From: Artemisia argyi
Lineage: Eukaryota > Streptophyta > Magnoliopsida > Asterales > Asteraceae
Direction of reading: 5' to 3'
Assembly (NCBI GenBank): GCA_030686995.1
Contig: CM060685.1
Location: 127,745,823 to 127,809,822, forward strand
Length of the DNA: 64,000 bases
Position numbers and translations under genes: made by a program. Shown here piece after piece: positions 57,408-64,000 of the stretch (its first letter is position 1; each line of letters starts with the position of its first letter). Under the pieces are notes generated by a model. It saw only the letters and a program-made list of their open reading frames with translations, was not told the origin of the DNA and did no database searches.

Positions 57408-57414
57408 AAAAACT

Positions 57415-58850
57415 TGATGTATGTGGGAATCGCACCAGGCTTTACCTCTCGAGGGATCTCGAGAAGCTTACAACCCCCACCAGGCAGTGTACCTGATCGT
57501 TGTAGTATAGTATAGTGACAAGTATCGGGGGATTGAATGTTCAACTCAGGAATAGTGTCGCTAGGATTAGAAAGCCTAAAAACTAGGTCTAGAGGTGAGG
57601 GATGATTCTTTTTGTATTTTTATATTTTATAAAAGCAAGTAAAATCTCAGGTTTTGGAAGAGTGGGCGGAATTAGTTGCAAGCCAACTAACCCAATTTAT
57701 CTAAAGTTGCAATCAAAATAAAATAACAGAAATGAAAATGAATCTAATTATACTAATTTGGTGTAAACAATGATGGGGAAAGTTGTGTTTACTTAGGTTT
57801 CATTACTCCCTAGATATCTTTTATAGGTTGATAGCTTGTTGGAATTGCATGGATAACGGGTCGTATTCCTTAATACTAGTCGTAGGGCCGTGTACAATAT
57901 TCCCTAACTCTATAGGATCCTACTTAACTCCTATGTCGAGCCGTTAGAAGCTCCTAACATAGGATCATTAGAATTCTCCTACGCATTAAATACAACCAAA
58001 AATCATAGTACACCTCTGATCATGTTTCTTAAGACGTTCAAGCATGTTACCAATGGAAGTCTGCCAGTTTTCTTAAGCCTAACATCGAATACAATCATCC
58101 GTAACAACTATAAACAAACAATCAACCCATAATTAACATCTAGGTTTCACTACATCTAAGCAAACACAAATGAAATCTAGCCTAGCATGTTAAATTGAAG
58201 ACAAGCGTAAGATATATTCAAACAACACATAGACATATTGAATGAATTGAAAGAGTACTTATCTCAAATTGAACATGTAAGTTTCAAAGGGTTGAAAACC
58301 TTGAAAAAGCTGTAAAAATCGGCCTAGAGTTTTTCCCTCAAAGTTGCACACCAATGAATGAAATTTGGAAAACTATATATAGATTTTACAGGGTGACGAC
58401 GTCAAGAAGGATTTTGTGACGGCGTCAACTTGCCGCCTATAATGAAATCGTATTGCCTAGATCCAATGGTGACGCCGTCATGTGTAAATTTCTTCTGGGC
58501 CGTCACTAATACTTGGACCATGACGGCCTTGGGTGATGCCGTCATCTCCAATGCACAAAACAATCTGGACCGTCACGTGTATCTTCCACTTCCACCTCTT
58601 TTGTTACTCTTGACGCCGTCATGTAGAATCTCTTGACGCCGTCAGGTAATGTTCCCAGCAAGGAAAATTGAGACTTTACCGTTTTCTTCACTTTTATGCT
58701 CCAAAAACATCCAAAATGCTTCGTTTTCCATATTTCACTCCAAAAGTACCTAAAATGACAAAAGGAACGATTTAAAGTAATGTTTGATCAAATAAATTCG
58801 AATTCGGGCTTAAATGACCCCTTAAAAACGGTTCATTTTTTGCCTCATCA
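57415..58850 (-). mobile_element. Element D: 5' LTR
   Basis: 1436 bp. On the minus strand the promoter TATA-like CTATATATAG (58373-58382) is preceded upstream by a cluster of TGACGNCGTCA palindromes (58394-58644). Ends TGATGAGGC..ACATCA. Confidence 0.85.
58394..58644 (-). promoter_or_regulatory. Cluster of TGACGNCGTCA palindromes upstream of the element D promoter
   Basis: Five perfect TGACG-N-CGTCA sites at 58394, 58417, 58470, 58611 and 58634, plus half sites (GCCGTCAC near 58499, TGACGGCC near 58520, CCGTCACGTG near 58570). TGACG is the core bound by plant TGA-type bZIP factors (as-1 element). The cluster lies within 270 bp upstream of the TATA-like box in the element's sense. The 3' LTR keeps the same region with several sites mutated. 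Confidence 0.6.
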
Positions 58851-58855
58851 ATTAA

Positions 58856-59687
58856 TAAACGGCATTAGATTTATGTAGAAGAACCCTTACCTTTTAAACA
58901 TTGAGGACAATGTTTCGTTTTAGTCTGGGGGGGGGGGGGGTGATCTTTCGATTTGATTTTTGCCTTGCACTTTGCTGTGAACTCTCGCAACTCCGTTTTT
59001 CCTAAAAAAATAAAAAAATTGAAAATTTTGAAAAATTTTGAAGAAAAATGAATGAAAAATGTCATGAAAAAGCACAAAAAAAAAAGAGAAAAAGTGAAAA
59101 GTTGTGCAAAAAAATGTAATAAAGTTTGAATAAGTGTTTTGACACCTTGTTGACTTTCCAGCTGGCGAGAGTAGGAATAAATATTTTAACTTGACCGGGC
59201 GTGTTGAGCCCTAGCTTGTCTCCCTTAACCAATGATAATCACATAAGCTTGTGCTAGTCTTGTACACAAGGAGCTATAAATGCGAATTCTTTCTTAAGAA
59301 TCTGCAAGTTCCCGTACTTGAGTTTATACATGCGCAGCTTAAAAGCTTTCGCTAGTCTTTTACATAAGGAGCTAGAAAATGCGAATTCTTCTTCTAGAAT
59401 TTGCAAGTTTCCGTAACTGACTTTATATATGCGTGGCTGATTATCGGCTAAGCATTCGCTGGTTTCATTATTTGTTATCTTAAATTGCGAAGAGCGAGAA
59501 ATGATAGAGTTTATTTAGAAGTTAGATGCTAAACGTAGAGTAGTTGGTTCTCTTTAGAGCTCATGAGAGGTACTTGTGGCTTTTTGCTCCCGCAAAATTA
59601 TATCACCAATATATAATAGCTGTTCTAGGTTAATTAGTGGTATTTAGGTTTGGATAATATTTAGTTTCTTATTTTCTTAAAAGAATC
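58856..59687 (+). other. Element C 3' UTR, second part
   Basis: Resumes after element D. It carries ATTGAGGACAATGTTTCG and a G run (58928-58940), the internal purine-tract motif seen in A and B. Two units of about 110 bp start near 59245 and 59345 (GTGCTAGTCTTGTACACAAG and TCGCTAGTCTTTTACATAAG), analogous to the 3' UTR repeats of A and B. The right LTR of C has not appeared before element E begins, so it probably lies beyond the window. Confidence 0.55.
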
Positions 59688-60042
59688 TGTTGGAACCATA
59701 GTTTTACTATTTTATCAAGTCTCGGTCATTTGTAATAATGCTAGGTTGCTTAGTTATTATTTACTATCATTTACATTTTGTATTAAGTTTACTAGGCTTA
59801 AGAATGAGGTCCATGGGCCTCAAGCCCATACGTTTCATGTAAAGGGAAGGAGTAGGAATGTTGCCCTAGCTCCTTTCCTATAAATACTAGTCTTAGGCCT
59901 CTTGTAAACTTGGTTGGTTATTTGAAAACATTAAGGAAACTCTTGCATTTCACTTTCTCAAATTTCTCATAATCATCCCACTCTCATTCTCATCTCATTT
60001 CTCTTTATATCATACTTGTGTTTACTAAATGGTGACCTAACA
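59688..60042 (+). mobile_element. Element E: 5' LTR of a Ty1/copia retrotransposon
   Basis: 355 bp from TGTTGGAACC to GACCTAACA. TATA box CCTATAAATA at 59877-59886. A primer-binding site resembling initiator tRNA-Met follows at 60045. The matching 3' LTR lies outside the window. Confidence 0.75.
59877..59886 (+). promoter_or_regulatory. TATA box of element E LTR
   Basis: CCTATAAATA, about 165 bp before the LTR end, giving a short R-U5. Confidence 0.6.
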
Positions 60043-60044
60043 AG

Positions 60045-60057
60045 TGGTATCATTCGC
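60045..60057 (+). promoter_or_regulatory. Primer-binding site of element E
   Basis: TGGTATCATTCGC; the first eight bases match the common TGGTATCAGAGC (initiator tRNA-Met) site of copia elements, the rest is changed. Confidence 0.6.
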
Positions 60058-60871
60058 TAGAGGAAGGTGTAGTTCTTGTTTTCATTGATTTCTTTCTTAC
60101 AAATTCGTTTTTTTATCGAATTTCTTGTGAAATTTTAAACTTTTGTTTTGTTTCTTAGTTTTTCTCACATCTTTGCTTACAAACTTGTGTTTAAAATCAA
60201 AACAAACCATAAAGTTCCAAACTTTTACAAAAATATTCGATTTTGCTTCATTGTACTTTTATCGAAAACTTTACAAATTTGAAATTTTTCTTAAAGTTGT
60301 CTACTTTCTTTAAGATCTACTCATTTTATACACAAAAGTACAAGAATCTTGAAATAAAAACGAGTTTTTAGGATTGCTTTCTTTGAAAAACAAAAATTAC
60401 ACATTATCGAGAACCTACAAGTTCCCTTCTTCGAGATCTTCTCAAAGTGCACTACCTCGACTTCGTTTGTATGGACTCGGTATTTTTCTTTCTTGTATAA
60501 GAAAGTTAAGTACTTCGACTTTTGGGAAAGTTTTCGAAATTGTATAATTTCGAAAACTGAGTTTCGCAAATTTTGTGAATTTTCGAGAAAAACTTATATT
60601 TTTTCGAAATCACAAAAGTTATCGAGAAACTGATTTAAAAGTTTCGAAATATTTTTTTTCGATAACCAGCAAAATATCGAAATCTTTTTTCGATAAACCT
60701 GCAAAGTTTCTAAATCCTTGTTTCTCGATAAAATCTTCAAAGTTCTCGATACTTTGACAAAGTTTCTCGATAATCTGACACAGTTTCGCAAACCCTAGTT
60801 GTGCCAAGTTTCTCGATAATTGGTTTATTCTACACTTTCCACAAGATCCATTTCTACACAAGTGTTCTAAG
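60058..60871 (+). other. Leader of element E with TCGATAA repeats
   Basis: No ORF of note. Between about 60580 and 60830 TTCTCGATAA, TTTTCGATAA and TATCGAAA motifs recur irregularly eight or more times just before the gag start. Confidence 0.6.
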
Positions 60872-63118
60872 ATGTCTCAGCCACCGAATCACTACTTTCC
60901 TCATGTTCAACAACAAACACCTCAGCAACAACAACCTCAGCAGTATCAGCAACAACATTACCTTCCGCACCAGATGAATCAACAACCTCCTAAATACAAT
61001 CCACAACAACATTACCTAATGATGCAACAACAGCTCATTCCTCAACAACTACCATATCAAGTGCCACTACAAAACACTCAGTTTTCCTCCAAACAACCTC
61101 ACTGGTTTGACAGAATGTGTGAAGTTATTACAATTCAACAATCCCGACATGAGGCAGGATCACTTGAGACACCTCCAATGCTAACACCTGGGTACTATGT
61201 GCAATGGTCAAGTCGATTCTTACGCTTTCTTGAACTTAAGAAACCTCATGGGCACTTCTTAAAGCAAGTGATACTTGAAGGACCATTTGAGTGGCCAACA
61301 AGATTTGAAGCTGGTGATCCTAATGCTGATCCTCCACGTCCTCCTGGTGATAGACCCCTTCCAGAAACTGCACTCACTGAAGAACAGAAACTACATCGTG
61401 AAGCTGATCAGTATGCAATGGCTTATATACTTCAAGGTATACCCAATCCGATCTATCGCAGTGTCGATGCTCAGAAAACAGCCAAAGCAATGTGGGAACA
61501 CGTTCATCTCCTCATGGAAGGCACTCAATTGAACAAAGATGACATGGAATCCAAGCTTTACATGGAATACACTGACATCACAATTGAACCTGGAGAGTCA
61601 CTTGAATCCTACTATCATCGTTTCACAAATGTGGTTAATGATCTGGAACGTCACAAAATCACTGTACCAAGGATCGCTGTGAACTCCAAATTTGTGGGTA
61701 GTCTTGGCCCTGATTGGCATAAATATGTGATATTTGTTCGTCAAACGAAGAATCTTCATGATGCTCCATATGGGTTGTTGTATGATTTTCTGAAACACCA
61801 TGAACCTGAAGTGGAAAAAGATAGAGCTTTACGAGGAGGATACACACCAACTTCAACACCAAATTCTTTGGCTCTCGTAGCTCAATCTCCCTATGCTCCA
61901 CCACCAATGTCAAATCATGCATATGTTCAAGAGCAGAACTACTTCAGTTATCCACAATCTTCCACCTCGAACCAAATGGTCCCTTATGATTCATCTCCAC
62001 AAGATTCTTCTACTCTACTTGTTCCATCACACAACAATGATGCTGTGTACTACTCCAACTCCAATGATGATGACGATGATGACTTTAACACGTTGAATCA
62101 GGGACTTGCTCTTATTGCTCGTGCATTCAGCAAATTATCCAACAAAACAAACAACCGTCAACGTTCATCTTCAAACACAAGAAATCAAGCTGTTGTTAAT
62201 GATGGAAGAGTGGAAATTCAGAATCGTAGCTATGGTCGATCTGGTTCAGGAAGCTCTTCAGGAAATTATGGGAATGGTCAAAGGTTTAGTAACAATACTG
62301 GGTTCAGAAACAACTCAGCATCTCCTCAACAAAGGTCTGACTCAGTTGCTACAAGGAACTCCAGCTCAGGGAATGCAGTTTGGTGCTACAATTGCAATGA
62401 ACAAGGTCATATAGCTACAGCATGTCCCAAACCGAGAACTCGGGGAAGTAAGTTTCACAAGCAGGCATTACTCATGGCTCTTCAAGATGAAAAAGATGGA
62501 CATTTCCCTGAACAGGACAACAACTTCATGGCAAATGTACACAATGATGATGACATGGAAGATCTGGAAGCTAATGCAGCTGTGATGCTTATGGCCAACA
62601 TGCAGGAACTTAAGCTCAATGATTCAGGTCCAGTGTATGACACTGACGGCTTGTCTCAGGTACATGACCTCAATGCAAGCTTTATTAATGAAATAGTCTC
62701 ACCTTCTGTTTATGAATCAGATATGGCGCAAGTTGTTCCATCTACATCATCTTCATCCTCTCAAACAGATGAACAAATAAGCACAGTTGTCATATTTGAT
62801 GATGACACAGTTGTCTCATTTGATGATCCTATTGAGAACGATAAATATGATCAGTTAGAACAACATGAACCATCATTTGATCCAGACCCTGCCCTCATAT
62901 TGTTATCTAAACAACTGGATGCTCAACAATTGCAAATAATCAAATGCAACGAGAAAAACAAAGTTTTAAAAGAACAAAATGCGTCATTTGCAAGAGACAT
63001 TGAGTGTTATAAAATTCAGCTTTCAAATCAAGAAGAAAAGATAAAACACACTAAAAGTTTTGAAAAAGCTTTTCAAGATTCTTACAACAAACAACAAGAT
63101 CTTCAACGCAAAATATAA
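60872..63118 (+). CDS. gag: Element E gag (copia), N-terminal part ending at an in-frame TAA
   Basis: 748 codons from MSQPPNHYFPHVQQQ. Residues 1-75 are Gln/Pro-rich. The UBN2/copia gag domain follows (WSSRFLRFLELKKPHG, ILQGIPNPIYRSVDAQK, then GESLESYYHRFTNVVNDLE). A Ser/Asn-rich linker leads to the zinc knuckle CYNCNEQGHIATAC (about residue 506). The remainder is acidic and then coiled-coil-like (QLDAQQLQIIKCNEKNKVLK). The stop TAA at 63116-63118 interrupts a frame that continues open. Such long gag regions occur in composite-family copia elements of the Tnt1-94-like group. Role: virus-like particle and RNA packaging. Confidence 0.85.
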   Translation: MSQPPNHYFPHVQQQTPQQQQPQQYQQQHYLPHQMNQQPPKYNPQQHYLMMQQQLIPQQLPYQVPLQNTQFSSKQPHWFDRMCEVITIQQSRHEAGSLETPPMLTPGYYVQWSSRFLRFLELKKPHGHFLKQVILEGPFEWPTRFEAGDPNADPPRPPGDRPLPETALTEEQKLHREADQYAMAYILQGIPNPIYRSVDAQKTAKAMWEHVHLLMEGTQLNKDDMESKLYMEYTDITIEPGESLESYYHRFTNVVNDLERHKITVPRIAVNSKFVGSLGPDWHKYVIFVRQTKNLHDAPYGLLYDFLKHHEPEVEKDRALRGGYTPTSTPNSLALVAQSPYAPPPMSNHAYVQEQNYFSYPQSSTSNQMVPYDSSPQDSSTLLVPSHNNDAVYYSNSNDDDDDDFNTLNQGLALIARAFSKLSNKTNNRQRSSSNTRNQAVVNDGRVEIQNRSYGRSGSGSSSGNYGNGQRFSNNTGFRNNSASPQQRSDSVATRNSSSGNAVWCYNCNEQGHIATACPKPRTRGSKFHKQALLMALQDEKDGHFPEQDNNFMANVHNDDDMEDLEANAAVMLMANMQELKLNDSGPVYDTDGLSQVHDLNASFINEIVSPSVYESDMAQVVPSTSSSSSQTDEQISTVVIFDDDTVVSFDDPIENDKYDQLEQHEPSFDPDPALILLSKQLDAQQLQIIKCNEKNKVLKEQNASFARDIECYKIQLSNQEEKIKHTKSFEKAFQDSYNKQQDLQRKI

Positions 63119-64000
63119 GATTTAATTGAGTCACACGGAAAGTTGATTTCGAAACTTGAAAGTGAGAAGGGTGAATTGAAACAACAAGTTGAATGTCTTC
63201 AAACTGAACTTTCAAAAACAGAAACAAAATTGTCAAGTTGTCAAAAAGATTTTCATGAACATAAAATACGGAAAAGGAAGTACATAGACAACTTACTCGG
63301 TGATATTGTTGATCTTGAAAAACAACTCAAAGAATTTCGTCACATTGTTTACAAACACGGGAACTCTGTCACAACAATTCAGAAATTTACTTTAAAACCG
63401 AGACCCAATTGCGGATATGCACTTGGTGATTACAATTCAATGTTTCTACACACGGCATTCAAAGAAATTCCCAAAATTTACAGTATGGATTATTTTCTTG
63501 ATAATACGATTGTGCGTGCTGTTGTTTTTGATACTGAGGAAGAAGAAGAACTTGAAGACGAGAGTCGATCAAAAATGAGTCAAGTTCAATTTTGGACACC
63601 ATATGACTATTCAAAAGCTCCTCCACTTTCAAAATCTTTTGTCACTCAAAAGGAATTACCTGAGAAATCATGGTTTATCGAAGAGTCATATGTTTCATCT
63701 CACAATGCGGCTCCTGTCCCACCTGTAGCACAAATAAATGGTCCTTTACCATCATCCGGTGAACTTAAACGTTTACCAAAATGTCGTGTCTTAAATTATT
63801 TCAAAACCTTTATGGAAGACATCGATATTTTGGAGGAAACAATTGAACGCAATTCAGAAATAAAAATTGAAACTTTTCAATCCGCTTACGAGCGAGAAAA
63901 GAGAGATATTTTTCAAAAACAAATGAAACCAATTGTTCAACACCTTCGTCTATGTGCTACACGTTGGGATCAGGAACTTCAAAAGGAGGTCAAAAATATG
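63119..64000 (+). CDS. Element E polyprotein continuation, open to window edge
   Basis: 294 codons in the same frame as gag without a stop, starting DLIESHGKLISKLESEKGEL. The first 90 residues are heptad-rich coiled coil. Then come KPRPNCGYALGDYN and an acidic EEEEELEDESRS stretch, later VQFWTPYDYSKAPPLSK. No protease, integrase or RT motif is reached before 64000; these would be expected downstream. The single upstream TAA is probably a point mutation (CAA to TAA), so the copy may be inactive. Confidence 0.7.

Larger units (their letters stand above)
49055..58850 (-). mobile_element. Element D: decayed Athila-type retrotransposon (minus strand)
   Basis: LTRs 49055-50485 and 57415-58850, flanked by ATTAA. 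Internal region 50486-57414 carries a broken gag-pol on the minus strand and a non-coding region of about 1.8 kb. LTRs differ visibly more than those of A and B (several per 100 bp), and the coding region has many stops, so it inserted earlier. Confidence 0.88.

Overview
This is repeat-dominated nuclear DNA from a plant, most likely a composite (Asteraceae). The long Athila-type Ty3/gypsy elements, the copia gag and the kinase family all resemble what I know from Tanacetum, Artemisia and Chrysanthemum. That placement is inference from remembered family character; no search was run. There are no bacterial-style operons, no intact single-copy host gene and no CRISPR array. Two parts of the window behave differently.

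Left part (1 to about 18.36 kb) is old host DNA peppered with small elements. It holds the end of an LTR with a 46-bp tandem repeat (1-862), an LTR fragment (1320-1671), a 5'-truncated LINE (1672-3775), an unrecognised minus-strand gene relic and a Helitron-like piece (4.1-4.8 kb). Next come remains of a receptor-like kinase cluster: a pseudokinase with two exons (6054-7202), a kinase with all catalytic motifs but no start exon (15445-16838), and a short third relic (about 18241-18357). Between these lie two 5S-rRNA-derived retroposons (7.35-7.65 and 8.04-8.36 kb), three CTCGAGCT-rich hAT-like MITEs, a row of three terminal-inverted-repeat elements punctuated by (TA)n, a hAT MITE with a perfect 8-bp target duplication (11362-11756), a large fold-back element (about 14640-15345) and a small Mutator-like MITE (18074-18193).

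Right part (18.36-64 kb) is a nest of LTR retrotransposons that can be untangled from boundaries and 5-bp target-site duplications (TSDs). Element F (Tat-like, 5' LTR and decayed gag) was hit by element C (Athila-like, non-autonomous, left LTR 19869-23454). C was then hit by element B (non-autonomous, LTRs 23951-27299 and 43593-46922, TSD ACCCT), by element D (decayed Athila on the minus strand, 49055-58850, TSD ATTAA) and apparently by element E (Ty1/copia, from 59688 to beyond the window). B was itself split by element A (Athila gag-pol on the minus strand, 28038-41021, TSD ATGGT). Nesting order F > C > B > A is read directly from the sequence. A and B have nearly identical LTR pairs (hand count roughly 0.6% differences each) and are young; D is clearly older.

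How they work together: A encodes gag, protease, reverse transcriptase, RNase H and integrase, broken only by one in-frame TAG. B and C encode no enzymes. They carry a single ORF with a repeated cysteine module, ELLAEE-type repeats, an acidic middle and a C-terminal EDT(I/V)FDPGI motif. B shares with A its LTR start, the same primer-binding-site variant, part of the leader, a repeated 3' UTR block and three AGTGTGGGGG purine tracts. A and B therefore look like an autonomous/parasitic pair, and this pair with its undescribed cysteine/acidic ORF is the most interesting thing in the window.
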